Shown here: one piece after another, positions 9,004-19,922 of the stretch
Layout of the letters: each line of letters opens with the position of its first letter
Numbering within the stretch: position 1 is the first letter of the stretch
Assembly: GCF_001704275.1 (NCBI RefSeq)
Contig: NZ_CP011533.1
Location: 6,262,001 to 6,326,000 of the forward strand
Direction of reading: 5' to 3'
Source of the DNA: Streptomyces noursei ATCC 11455
GTDB lineage: Bacteria; Actinomycetota; Actinomycetes; Streptomycetales; Streptomycetaceae
Length of the DNA: 64,000 bases
Made by a program: the position numbers and the translations under genes
Notes under the pieces: model-generated
Told to the model about the DNA's origin: nothing
The model's input: only the letters and a program-made list of their open reading frames with translations
Databases searched by the model: none

Positions 9004-9027
9004 TACCAGAGTGTTCTTATCCTGGTA
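9004..9027. promoter_or_regulatory. Candidate operator TACCAG-N12-CTGGTA
   Basis: TACCAG (9004-9009) and CTGGTA (9022-9027) form an inverted repeat with 12 nt between, in the 100-bp divergent region of an MFS exporter and its regulator. The same arms with exactly the same 12-nt spacing occur at 13691-13714 in a second regulator/exporter pair. A TTATCC-like -10 element lies in the spacer. Regulator binding is inferred. Confidence 0.65.
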
Positions 9028-9073
9028 TGAGCGCTACCTGGCAACCGGCTGCGGGCTGCGGCACGCTGGACGC

Positions 9074-10003
9074 ATGACGGTGGATGCGCGCGAGGCGGCC
9101 GGGGCGACGGGGACGAGGGGCGAGGCGGGGACGGAACCGGCGGATCGCGCCGGGCGCCGGGCCCACGACTCGGTCCGGCGGGCGGAGTTGGCGGCCTTCC
9201 TGCGCAGCCGGCGCGAGCGGATCACCCCCGAGCAGGTCGGGCTGCCGCGCGGTACCCGCCGCCGCACCCCGGGGCTGCGCCGCGAGGAGGTCGCGCAGCT
9301 CGGCGCCGTCGGCGTCACCTGGTACACCTGGCTCGAACAGGGCCGGGACATCCACGTCTCGCCACAGGTGCTGGACGCCGTCGCCCGCGCCCTGATGTTG
9401 GACCACGCCGAGCGCAGCCACCTCTTCGCGTTGGCCGGGGCGGTCGATCCGCTGCCGGGCAAGGAGTGCGCCGGCGTCCCCCGGGCGCTGCGGGAGATCC
9501 TGGACCAGCTCGCGCCGTACCCGGCCGTCGTCCAGAACAGCCGGTTCGACATCCTCGCCTACAACAGCACCTACGGGCAGTTGCTGTGCGACCTGGACGC
9601 GTTGCCGGACGAGGACCGCAACTGCATGTGGCTGGCGTTCACCCACCCCGGATGGCGGGCGAGCTTGGTCGACCGGGAGGCCACGGTCCGCACGATGACC
9701 GCCAAGTTCCGCGCCGCGATGGCCGAGCACATCGCGGAGCCGGGCTGGAAGGCGCTGGTGGCCCGGCTGACCGAGGCGTCGCCGGAGTTCCGTGCGCTGT
9801 GGGCTCAGCACGAGGTCGAGCGGCAGACCGGCGCGGTCAAGGTCTTCCGGCACCCGGTCGTCGGCATCCTCCAGCTGACCAGCACCAACATGTGGCTGGG
9901 GCCGTCCCTCGGCTCGAAGGTGCTGACGTACACGCCGGTGGACGAGGCGTCCCGGGAGCGTCTGACGGAGCTGGAGAAGCTGGCCCACTCGCTGGTGCTG
10001 TAG
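9074..10003 (+). CDS. HTH regulator of the MmyB type (XRE HTH plus MLTR-like ligand-binding domain)
   Basis: 309-residue regulator. After a 30-residue disordered N-terminus comes the family HTH: AFLRSRRERITPEQVGLP, TPGLRREEVAQLGAVGVTWYTWLEQGRDI (broken by me only in naming) and SPQVLDAVARALMLD. The C-terminal half (PYPAVVQNSRFDILAYN through LTYTPVDEAS) is the PAS-like ligand-binding domain of this family. ATG 9074 is the first methionine after the operator region. It is divergent from the MFS gene 7510-8973 with a palindrome between, the usual layout of a local repressor relieved by an exported compound. Confidence 0.9.
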   Translation: MTVDAREAAGATGTRGEAGTEPADRAGRRAHDSVRRAELAAFLRSRRERITPEQVGLPRGTRRRTPGLRREEVAQLGAVGVTWYTWLEQGRDIHVSPQVLDAVARALMLDHAERSHLFALAGAVDPLPGKECAGVPRALREILDQLAPYPAVVQNSRFDILAYNSTYGQLLCDLDALPDEDRNCMWLAFTHPGWRASLVDREATVRTMTAKFRAAMAEHIAEPGWKALVARLTEASPEFRALWAQHEVERQTGAVKVFRHPVVGILQLTSTNMWLGPSLGSKVLTYTPVDEASRERLTELEKLAHSLVL

Positions 10004-10015
10004 AACCGCCCTGGG

Positions 10016-11473
10016 TCACGAGCCCGTGCTGGCCCGGCTGAGGTCGGGGGCCGTCTCGTCCTCGAAGAGGGCGGCGGTGCGCCGGGCGGTGGCGCGGGCT
10101 CGGCTGCCGGTGGTCAGGGCGCCGAGGAGGAGGATGGCCGAGCCGCAGCCGACGATGATCCACCAGGCGGGGTGGGCGGCGGCCAGGAACTCCGGGCGGG
10201 TGGCGCCGGCGTGGGCCCCGCCCGCCAGTACGGCGCCGATCACCGCGACGCCCAGCGACTGCCCGACCTGCCGGCTGGTGGAGGCCACCGCCGCCGCGAC
10301 GCCCGCCTGGGTGCGCGGCATACCGGACACCGCGGTATTGGTGATCGGGGCGTTGACCAGGCCGAATCCGATGCCGAACAGGACGTACCCGGTGAAGAGC
10401 AGGGTGGGGGCCGTCTCGGTGTGGAAGGCCGCGAACAGGATGCCGCTGGCCGCCATGGCGCAGCCGGCCAGCAGCAGCGGGAGCCGGGGGCCGCGGCTGC
10501 CGACCAGCCGCCCGGACAGCGGCGCGAAGATCAGCGTCATCCCGGCCATCGGCAGCATGTAGAGACCGGCGTTCAGTGCGGACAGGCCGCGGATGTTCTG
10601 CAGGTAGAGGGTGTTGACGAACAGGAAGCCGCCGAGCGCGGCGAACGCGCAGACCGCTATCACGGTCGCCCCGGCGAACGGCGCGCTGTGGAAGAACCGC
10701 AGGTCGATCAGCGGTTCCCGGCGCCGCCGCTCGTAGGCGACCAGGGTGAGCAGGGAGACCAGTGACACTCCCGCGAACACCAGGATCTGCGCCGAGGTCC
10801 AGCCGGCGTCCGGGGCCTCGATGATCGCGAACGTCAGCGAGCCGAGCAGCACGGCCACCAGCAGCTGGCCCACCGGATCGACCCGGCGCGGCCGGGGGGC
10901 GCGGGACTCGGGCACGTAGCGGAAGGTGAGCAGGAGGGCCAGGGCGCCTATCGGGACGTTGATCCAGAAGATCGAGCGCCAGCCGACGCTCTGCACCAGC
11001 AGCCCGCCGATCACCGGCCCGGCGGCCATGCTGATGCCGACCACGCCGCCCCAGACCCCGATGGCGCGGGCCCGCTCCCGGGGGTCGGTGAAGGTGTTGG
11101 TGATGATCGACATGGCGACCGGGGTCAGCATCGAGCCGCCGACCGCCTGCACCATCCGGAAGGCCACCAGCCACCCCAGGTCGGGCGCCAGGCTGCACAG
11201 CAGCGAGCCGAGCGCGAAGACCACCAGCCCGGCCATGAAGACCCGTCGGCGGCCCAGGCGGTCCGCGGTCGAGCCGGCGAGCATCAGGAGCGAGGCCAGC
11301 ACCAGGGTGTAGGCGTCGATCGTCCACTGCATCCCGGAGACCGAGGCGCCCAGCTCGTGCTGCATCGACGGCAGGGCGACGTTGAGGACGGTGTTGTCGA
11401 GACTGACGATCAGCAGGCTCATGCAGCAGATCGCCAGGACGAACAGACGCCGCCGGCGGCTGAGGTCGGTCAT
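10016..11473 (-). CDS. MFS multidrug exporter (EmrB/QacA type, 14 TM)
   Basis: 485-residue DHA2-family transporter. It begins MTDLSRRRRLFVLAICCMSL and has LDNTVLNVALPSMQHEL (motif D1), GSTADRLGRRRVFMAGLVVF (motif A) and AGPVIGGLLVQSVGWRSIFW (motif C), with 14 hydrophobic stretches. Probably a proton-driven drug exporter. It is convergent with the MmyB-type regulator ending at 10003 (12 bp apart) and divergent from dus at 11548; no dedicated regulator is adjacent. The C-terminal 35 residues are a soluble Arg/Ala/Thr tail. Confidence 0.9.
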   Translation of the reverse strand: MTDLSRRRRLFVLAICCMSLLIVSLDNTVLNVALPSMQHELGASVSGMQWTIDAYTLVLASLLMLAGSTADRLGRRRVFMAGLVVFALGSLLCSLAPDLGWLVAFRMVQAVGGSMLTPVAMSIITNTFTDPRERARAIGVWGGVVGISMAAGPVIGGLLVQSVGWRSIFWINVPIGALALLLTFRYVPESRAPRPRRVDPVGQLLVAVLLGSLTFAIIEAPDAGWTSAQILVFAGVSLVSLLTLVAYERRRREPLIDLRFFHSAPFAGATVIAVCAFAALGGFLFVNTLYLQNIRGLSALNAGLYMLPMAGMTLIFAPLSGRLVGSRGPRLPLLLAGCAMAASGILFAAFHTETAPTLLFTGYVLFGIGFGLVNAPITNTAVSGMPRTQAGVAAAVASTSRQVGQSLGVAVIGAVLAGGAHAGATRPEFLAAAHPAWWIIVGCGSAILLLGALTTGSRARATARRTAALFEDETAPDLSRASTGS

Positions 11474-11547
11474 GGTTGAACGCTACAACGATCCTGGCGC
11501 GGCGGCCCATGGCGGGGGGACCGGTCAGGTGCGGGACAATGGGAGCC

Positions 11548-12675
11548 ATGACTTCGCTGCAGATCGGCCCGCACACGGTGCAGCCCCCCGTGGTCCTGGC
11601 CCCCATGGCCGGGATCACCAACGCCCCGTTCCGGACGCTGTGCCGGGAGTTCAGCGGGGGCAAAGGGCTCTTCGTCAGCGAGATGATCACCACCCGGGCG
11701 CTGGTCGAACGCAACGAGAAGACCATGCAGCTGATCCACTTCGACGCCAGCGAGCGTCCGCGGTCGATCCAGCTGTACGGCGTCGACCCGGTCACCGTCG
11801 GCAAGGCCGTCCGCATGATCGTCGAAGAGGACCTGGCCGACCACATCGACCTCAACTTCGGCTGCCCGGTCCCCAAGGTCACGCGCAAGGGCGGCGGCTC
11901 CGCCCTCCCGTACAAGCGGCCCCTGCTGCGCGCCATCCTGCGGGAGGCGGTCACCGGCGCCGGCGCGCTGCCGGTGACGATGAAGATGCGCAAGGGCATC
12001 GACGACGACCACCTGACCTTTCTCGACGCCGGCCGGATCGCCGTCGAGGAGGGCGTCACCGCCATCGCCCTGCACGGCCGCACCACCGCCCAGCACTACG
12101 GCGGCACCGCCGACTGGGACGCCATCGCCCGCCTGAAGGAGCACGTCCCGGAGATCCCGGTGCTCGGCAACGGCGACATCTGGTCGGCGCAGGACGCGGT
12201 GCGGATGATGCGGCAGACCGGCTGCGACGGTGTCGTGGTCGGCCGCGGCTGCCTGGGCCGTCCCTGGCTCTTCGGCGACCTGGTGGCCGCCTTCGAGGGC
12301 ACCGGCGCCCCCAAGGCCCCCGGTCTGCGGGAGGTCGCGGACGTCATGGTGCGGCACGCCACCCTGCTCGGCGAGTGGTTGGGCGACGAGGCCCGCGGGG
12401 TGATCGACTTCCGCAAGCACGTCGCCTGGTACCTCAAGGGCTTCGCGGTCGGCTCCGAGATGCGCAAGCGGCTGGCGATCAGCTCGTCGCTGGCCGAGTT
12501 GGCGGCGGGGCTGCACGAGCTCGACCTGGACCAGCCCTGGCCGGCCGGCGCCGACGGCCCGCGCGGCCGGACGTCCGGCAACAACCGCGTGGTGCTCCCC
12601 GACGGCTGGCTGCGCGACCCCTACGACTGCGCCGGCGTCGGCGAGGACGCCGAGCTGGACACCTCCGGCGGCTGA
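11548..12675 (+). CDS. dusB: tRNA-dihydrouridine synthase
   Basis: FMN enzyme that reduces uridine in the D-loop of tRNA. Features are VVLAPMAGITNAPFRTLCRE at the N-terminus, the active-site cysteine in LNFGCPVPKVTRKGGGSAL, KMRKGID, ALHGRT and VLGNGDIWSAQDA (FMN phosphate site), and GRGCLGRPWLF. ATG 11548 begins the family N-terminus; GGGAG lies just upstream. 375 residues is normal for the bacterial Dus group close to DusB. The 3' end overlaps the convergent regulator gene (ends 12621) by 55 bp. Confidence 0.93.
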   Translation: MTSLQIGPHTVQPPVVLAPMAGITNAPFRTLCREFSGGKGLFVSEMITTRALVERNEKTMQLIHFDASERPRSIQLYGVDPVTVGKAVRMIVEEDLADHIDLNFGCPVPKVTRKGGGSALPYKRPLLRAILREAVTGAGALPVTMKMRKGIDDDHLTFLDAGRIAVEEGVTAIALHGRTTAQHYGGTADWDAIARLKEHVPEIPVLGNGDIWSAQDAVRMMRQTGCDGVVVGRGCLGRPWLFGDLVAAFEGTGAPKAPGLREVADVMVRHATLLGEWLGDEARGVIDFRKHVAWYLKGFAVGSEMRKRLAISSSLAELAAGLHELDLDQPWPAGADGPRGRTSGNNRVVLPDGWLRDPYDCAGVGEDAELDTSGG

Positions 12676-13643
12676 CCGGGGCCGGCCGTCCGCTGAGCGG
12701 AGGGTCGGGCCTCTGTGTGCGCCCGGTCCGCCGCCCCGGCGAGCAGGCCGGCCGCCCCGACCTCCCGGTAGCGGGCCAGCAGTTCACCGAGCACCCGCGC
12801 CGCGTCCGGGTCCGCCGGCGTGTAGATCCACAGCTTGGCGTCCGGCGCCTCGGCGCGGGTGAAGCCGGTCGCGACGATCGCCACCCGGCGGCCGTCGGCG
12901 GTCCGGAACGTCTTGCGGTGCGCGGCCGGCGCGGCGACGTCATGGCGCGCCCACATCTCCGCGAACCGCGGGGAGGCCGTACGGAGCCGGTGGACATACG
13001 CCTGCCACCACGGGTCCTGGAGCCGGCGGCCGAACTCGTTCCGCAGGTGCCCCAGCATGGTGGACACCTCGCGCTCCCAGTCCACCAGCGGCTGGGATTC
13101 CTCGTCCGCGGTGAACAGCCGCCACAGCACGTTCCGTTCCGACGGCGGCAGCAGCGCTATCCGCGGATCGAGCGCGGCATAGGCGTCGTTGAAGGCGAGG
13201 ACGTCGTACCGGGCGTCGACCAGACCCGCCGGCAGCGGGTTCAGCGCGTCGAGGATCGTCTGGAGCGTCCCCTCGCCGGGCGGCGGGTCGACGGGTGCGG
13301 GCGCGGCGGAGGCGGCACCGGGGACGGCCGCGAGCCGGTGCAGATGCGCGCGCTCCGCCGGGTCGAGCAGCAGCGCCCGGGCGATCGCGTCCAGCACCTG
13401 CACGCTGGGGTTGATCGAGCGGCCCTGCTCCAGCCACGTGTACCAGGCCACCCCGACGCCCGCGCGCTCGGCGACCTCCTCGCGGCGCAGCCCCGGGGTG
13501 CGGCGGCGCGGGCCGACGGGCAGCCCCACGTCCTGGGGGGCGAGGCGTTCCCGGCGGAGCCGGAGGAACGCGGCGAGTTCACCGCGCCGGTCGGCGGCGG
13601 TGACGGCGGTGACGGCGGAGCGGGCGGTGGGCGGCGCGGACAT
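12621..13643 (-). CDS. HTH regulator of the MmyB type
   Basis: Paralogue of the regulator at 9074. The HTH includes AAFLRLRRERLAPQDVGLPV, RRTPGLRREEVAERAGVGVA, WYTWLEQGRSI and VQVLDAIARALLLDPAERA; the ligand-binding domain follows (LPAGLVDARYDVLAFNDAYA to KLWIYTPADPDAAR). The product has 340 residues and the last 40 (from HTEARPSAQRT) are low-complexity. That tail runs antisense into the end of dus for 55 bp, so it may be a recent read-through extension. It is divergent from the MFS gene at 13746, with a 12-bp-arm palindrome in the gap. Confidence 0.88.
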   Translation of the reverse strand: MSAPPTARSAVTAVTAADRRGELAAFLRLRRERLAPQDVGLPVGPRRRTPGLRREEVAERAGVGVAWYTWLEQGRSINPSVQVLDAIARALLLDPAERAHLHRLAAVPGAASAAPAPVDPPPGEGTLQTILDALNPLPAGLVDARYDVLAFNDAYAALDPRIALLPPSERNVLWRLFTADEESQPLVDWEREVSTMLGHLRNEFGRRLQDPWWQAYVHRLRTASPRFAEMWARHDVAAPAAHRKTFRTADGRRVAIVATGFTRAEAPDAKLWIYTPADPDAARVLGELLARYREVGAAGLLAGAADRAHTEARPSAQRTAGPGQPPEVSSSASSPTPAQS

Positions 13644-13686
13644 CGCACCATCATCGAGGACGCCCGTGGACGCGTGCCAGATACCA

Positions 13687-13718
13687 CCGGTACCAGGATC
13701 ACCGCGTCCTGGTACCGG
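13687..13718. promoter_or_regulatory. Candidate operator, perfect 12-bp inverted repeat
   Basis: CCGGTACCAGGA (13687-13698) pairs perfectly with TCCTGGTACCGG (13707-13718) across 8 nt. The core TACCAG-N12-CTGGTA is the same as at 9004-9027. It lies between the regulator starting at 13643 and the MFS gene, ending 16-28 bp before the possible MFS starts, a good place for repression. Confidence 0.75.
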
Positions 13719-13745
13719 CATCCACCGCCGCTGATGATCGCCGTC

Positions 13746-15218
13746 ATGAACGGAACAACACACGCCCCCGGCAAGCGAATTGCCGACGCCCCGCGGGATG
13801 CGCCGACGGCGCCGCACCGCGGGGCCGGAATTCTCGTCGTCGTTCTCGGCGCGGTCTTCATGGCGCTGCTGGACGCCACCGTCGTCAATGTCGCGACCCC
13901 GGCCATCCACCGCGAGCTGCGCACCACCGGCTCCGCACTCCAACTGATCGTCTCCGGCTACACCATGGCGTACGCGACGCTGCTGATCACCGGCGCCCGG
14001 CTCGGCGCCCGGCACGGCTTCCGGACCGTCTTCCTGCTGGGCCTGGCCGTCTTCACCCTCGCCTCGGCCGCGTGCGGGCTGGCGCCGGGGGCGGCGGCGC
14101 TGATCGGTGCCCGGGTGGTGCAGGGGCTCGGCGCCGGGCTGATGGTGCCGCAGATATACAGCCTGATCCAGCTCACCTTCGAAGGGCGGGCCAGGGCCCG
14201 GGCGTTGAGCCTGTATGCGACGGCGATCGCGGCGGCCGTGGTGGTCGGGCAGGTCGCCGGCGGGCTCCTGGTCAGCGCGGACCTGTTCGGCACCGGCTGG
14301 CGCCCGGTCTTCCTGATCAACGTGCCGGTCGGGGCGGCGCTGCTGGCCGCCGCGGCGCGACTGCTGCCGCGCGAGGCGGCCCGGACGGCCACGGGGCTGG
14401 ACCTGCCGGGGCTGGTGACGCTGACCGGCACGCTGCTGTTGCTGGTGGTGCCGCTGGTGCTGGGGCGCGAGCAGCACTGGCCGCGGTGGGCCGGGGTGTG
14501 CCTGGCCGCGGTGGTCCCGGCGGCCGGGCTGTTCGTCCTGGTCGAGCGGGCGGTGGCCCGGCGCGGGGGCACACCGCTGGTGCCCGGCCGGGTGCTGCGC
14601 TCGCCGGACCTGGTCCACGGCGCGGCGGCCCTGTTCTTCTGCATGGCCGGCTACGCGGGCTTCCTGTTCTCCCTCTCCCAGCACCTCCAGACGGGGCTGG
14701 GGGAGTCCGCGGTGCGCGCCGGGCTGACCTTCGCCCCGTTGGCGGTGGGCGTGGCGGCGGGCGGCCTGACCTGGCAGCGGCTGCCCGCCCGGTGGCACCT
14801 GCCGATGATCGCCGCGGCCTGCGCCCTGGCCGCGGTCGGCTATCTCGGCCTCGGCGCGGCCCTGCGCGGCGGCGGTACCGGCGGCCCGGTCGTGCTGTTG
14901 CTCCAACTGCTCTGGGGGCTGGGCATGGGCTTCACCACCAGCCCGCTGCTGACCCTGGCGCTGTCCGGGATCGCCCCGGCCGACGCCGCCGACGCCAGCG
15001 GGGTGCTGACCACCGTCCCGCAGCTGGCCCAGGTGATCGGCGTCGCCGGCTACGGCAGCGTCTTCCTGACCGGGGCGGCGGGCCCCGGTGGCCGGGCGGC
15101 GGCCTCGGCGGGCGCCCTGTATGCGATCGCGCTCCCGGTGGCGGTCGGCAGCCTGCTCGCCGGGCTGGCGGTGCTGCCGCTGCTGCGGCGCCGGCGCCTT
15201 CCGGGCGGGGGCCGCTGA
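13746..15218 (+). CDS. MFS drug exporter (DHA2 type)
   Basis: 490-residue major facilitator with about 14 hydrophobic segments. Motifs are LDATVVNVATPAIHRELRTT after TM1, ITGARLGARHGFRTVFLLGL (motif A) and VVGQVAGGLLVSADLFGTGW (motif C). ATG 13746 was taken as start; ATG 13734 is equally possible and neither has a good Shine-Dalgarno. It is divergent from the MmyB-type regulator with the 13687-13718 operator between, and close in sequence to the exporter 7510-8973. The two loci look like paralogous export modules. Confidence 0.9.
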   Translation: MNGTTHAPGKRIADAPRDAPTAPHRGAGILVVVLGAVFMALLDATVVNVATPAIHRELRTTGSALQLIVSGYTMAYATLLITGARLGARHGFRTVFLLGLAVFTLASAACGLAPGAAALIGARVVQGLGAGLMVPQIYSLIQLTFEGRARARALSLYATAIAAAVVVGQVAGGLLVSADLFGTGWRPVFLINVPVGAALLAAAARLLPREAARTATGLDLPGLVTLTGTLLLLVVPLVLGREQHWPRWAGVCLAAVVPAAGLFVLVERAVARRGGTPLVPGRVLRSPDLVHGAAALFFCMAGYAGFLFSLSQHLQTGLGESAVRAGLTFAPLAVGVAAGGLTWQRLPARWHLPMIAAACALAAVGYLGLGAALRGGGTGGPVVLLLQLLWGLGMGFTTSPLLTLALSGIAPADAADASGVLTTVPQLAQVIGVAGYGSVFLTGAAGPGGRAAASAGALYAIALPVAVGSLLAGLAVLPLLRRRRLPGGGR

Positions 15219-16075
15219 GCGGCGGCATGCGCACGGGGGAGAGGAAGCCGGCTGTGCCCACGACGGGCCGTCAGTCCCGTGCCACGGGCGGGAAGTGACG
15301 GCCGTGCGCGCCGCGGTCGTCGGGCACGACCACATGTCCGGCGTCGGCCACGTCGGTGAGCGGCCGGTCGAGCGGGGCTGTCGGCACGGCGAGCCGCCGG
15401 TCGGCCGGCCGCGCGGTATACGACCGCGGACGTCGAGGTGGCGTTCCCGCCGGCGGCGAACTATGGCCTGAACTGACGCCCGGTGCGCCGTGGTCGGTGG
15501 CCCGCCGCACCGCCCGGATCGAGGCGGGACCGAGGCGGAACCGGCGCTGCCGCGCACCGCCCACGCCGCCGGTGTCCCGGTGCCGGGTGTCCGCTTCGGC
15601 GGGCGGGCGCCGGCCGAAGCGTCGGGCGGGACGGGGAGCCGGCACCGCTTCGAGCTGGGCCGGAGCCGGATGGCCGGCGACGCGCCCGAACTGGTGCGGC
15701 CCGGGCCGTGATTCCCGCTCCAGGGGAGCCGCCGGCGGCTGCGCCGGTGCCCGGGAGCCGGCCTGTAGCGAGGTCGGCTCGCGGGTTCCCCCGCTCCCGA
15801 CTCCGCTCCAGCGGGAGGTACCCCCACGTCCGTGGCCGGTCGTCGGGCGTGCGGTTCCACCCGGGACCGACGTCGGAGGTGCTGCGGGCCTGGTTCGAGG
15901 GGGTCGGTCCCGTGTTGCCGGTCCGGGCCGGCGCCGACCCGGAGCGGCGGGTGGCCGAATAGCGCGCCGCGCTGCCCGCCGTGCGCGAACGGGCCCGCGT
16001 TCCGGTCGACGCGTTCCTTGATCACATCGCCGCGACGGGTCCAAATGATGGGATCGCCTCACACATGAGCGCGTG
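15219..16075. pseudogene. Decayed spacer with gene remnants
   Basis: No intact gene is supported here. Short coding-like pieces remain. On the minus strand near 15290-15400 a frame ends HVVVPDDRGAHGRHFPPVARD. On the plus strand 15490-15711 reads GVPVPGVRFGGRAPAEASG and RFELGRSRMAGDAPELV. On the plus strand about 15840-16075 a frame reads VLRAWFEGVGPVLPVRAG, then VAE, an in-frame TAG at 15960-15962, then RAALPAVRERARVPVDAFL, ending at TGA 16073-16075. At least two ancestral genes are likely; I cannot name them. Confidence 0.45.
15783..15826. repeat. Hairpin-forming CCCGCT/AGCGGG repeat-like sequence
   Basis: A GGTTCCCCCGCT block and an AGCGGGAGGTACCCCC block flank CCCGACTCCGCTCC, so the ends can pair. 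From memory this resembles short insertable sequences common between Streptomyces genes. Only one copy is present in this window, so the repeat status cannot be shown here. Confidence 0.4.
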
Positions 16076-16144
16076 ATTCTCGCCACCCCTGATAGGGGTT
16101 GCGCTCAGATGAGCACCAGCGGGCGGGCTCCACCTCTCGCAAAT

Positions 16145-16161
16145 GTGGCACCCGGTGCCAC
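16145..16161. promoter_or_regulatory. 17-bp palindrome upstream of ppdK
   Basis: GTGGCACC-C-GGTGCCAC is a perfect 8-bp-arm palindrome about 240 bp before the ppdK start. A weaker TCGAAA-N11-TTTCGA repeat is at 16263-16285. The rest of 16076-16401 holds no gene I can support. These could be regulator sites for ppdK; the regulator is unknown. Confidence 0.4.
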
Positions 16162-16401
16162 CCTCCATCCGTTCAATCCATCAAGTGAAACGTAGCGGTT
16201 GGTAGCAATCTTTGCCCGTTCGACTGCGGTGCGCAGTGATGCGTTCAGGTAGTAAACGATGGTCGAAATGCTTGATCACTTTCGATCTGCTGGCTGACGC
16301 CCGGTTACGCACACATGTCGACCAAGTGGACGTACCCATACGCCTTCGATCTGGGTATGTTCCTCGCCGTCAGGGCAGCCCGTCGGCGAGGAGTCAGACC
16401 C

Positions 16402-19137
<2,736 letters not shown>

Positions 19138-19225
19138 CCCCCCCCGGGGCCCACGCCCCACGATCTCCCGGAACCGGCGGCGGGCGCCCTTCGACCCTCA
19201 AAGCCCGCCACCACTCCGGCACCCC

Positions 19226-19270
19226 AACGAGGGCGGCACCTGTGCGGAGGTGCCGCCCTCGGTTTTGTGG
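19226..19270. terminator. ppdK terminator and left 45-bp direct repeat (probable attL)
   Basis: CGAGGGCGGCACCT pairs with AGGTGCCGCCCTCG across a 6-nt loop and is followed by GTTTTG: a clear intrinsic terminator for ppdK. The 45 bp 19226-19270 recur exactly at 24360-24404 and diverge immediately outside, so the sequence also fits the left attachment site of an integrated element. Confidence 0.8.
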
Positions 19271-19345
19271 GGTGCGGGAACCCCGTCGCGATGAGCGGCG
19301 GGCCGGTGCGTGTCCGTTGCGCGTGCTGTGAGGTGTGGTGCCGAC

Positions 19346-19912
19346 CTACATCGGCGGGTGGGGCACGTCGAGAACCATGACGTCGTGGAGATCGGCACCA
19401 GCCCACGGGCGAGCATCACCGACCTTGCGGTAGCCCCACGATCGGTAGGCCGCCCGCGCTGCCTCACTCGCTGGATGGACGTTGAGCACCACGCGCTCGG
19501 CCTCGATCCCTTCAAGGAGCGATTCGTGCAGCTGGCGCGCGATGCCGCACCGGCGCCACGGCAGGCGTACGGCCAGCTCCATCAGGCCGAAGGTGCGGTG
19601 GCCGTCCTCGCGGCGCATCTCGTCGGACACGGGCTCGGTGAGCGAGTCCCACCAGCCCGTCTTCGGCCCGAGGGGGCAGCCGTAGGCCATGCCCACGGGC
19701 GTGCCGTCGGGTGTGCGGGCCAGGGCAGCCCGGAAGGCGCGTTTCCGTGTCTGGGAGCGGAAACGCCGGAAGGTGGCCGCGACGTCGTCCTCGGTCTCGC
19801 AGTAGGGCGGCTCGGCGAATACCTCGGCGTAGACGAGCGTGAAGTCACCTTCGGCCTTCTCAGCGGTCGGGCCGTCCAGGCGTACGACGGTGAGGGCTTC
19901 GGGGTGGGTCAC
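19346..19912 (-). CDS. GNAT-family N-acetyltransferase
   Basis: 188-residue acetyltransferase-fold protein. Acetyl-CoA would bind in the segment LMELAVRLPWRRCGIARQLH (motif A, R-x-x-G-x-A), preceded by GMAYGCPLGPKTGWW, a Trp-rich substrate region. The end (LNVHPASEAARAAYRSWGYR) is motif B. GTG 19912 is chosen because GAGGAG lies 6 nt upstream; the longer frame to 20050 runs into the preceding gene. It starts 10 bp after the stop of the HTH-TPR gene on the same strand, so the two are probably co-transcribed. Substrate unknown. Confidence 0.88.
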   Translation of the reverse strand: MTHPEALTVVRLDGPTAEKAEGDFTLVYAEVFAEPPYCETEDDVAATFRRFRSQTRKRAFRAALARTPDGTPVGMAYGCPLGPKTGWWDSLTEPVSDEMRREDGHRTFGLMELAVRLPWRRCGIARQLHESLLEGIEAERVVLNVHPASEAARAAYRSWGYRKVGDARPWAGADLHDVMVLDVPHPPM

Positions 19913-19922
19913 GTGGTGCTCC

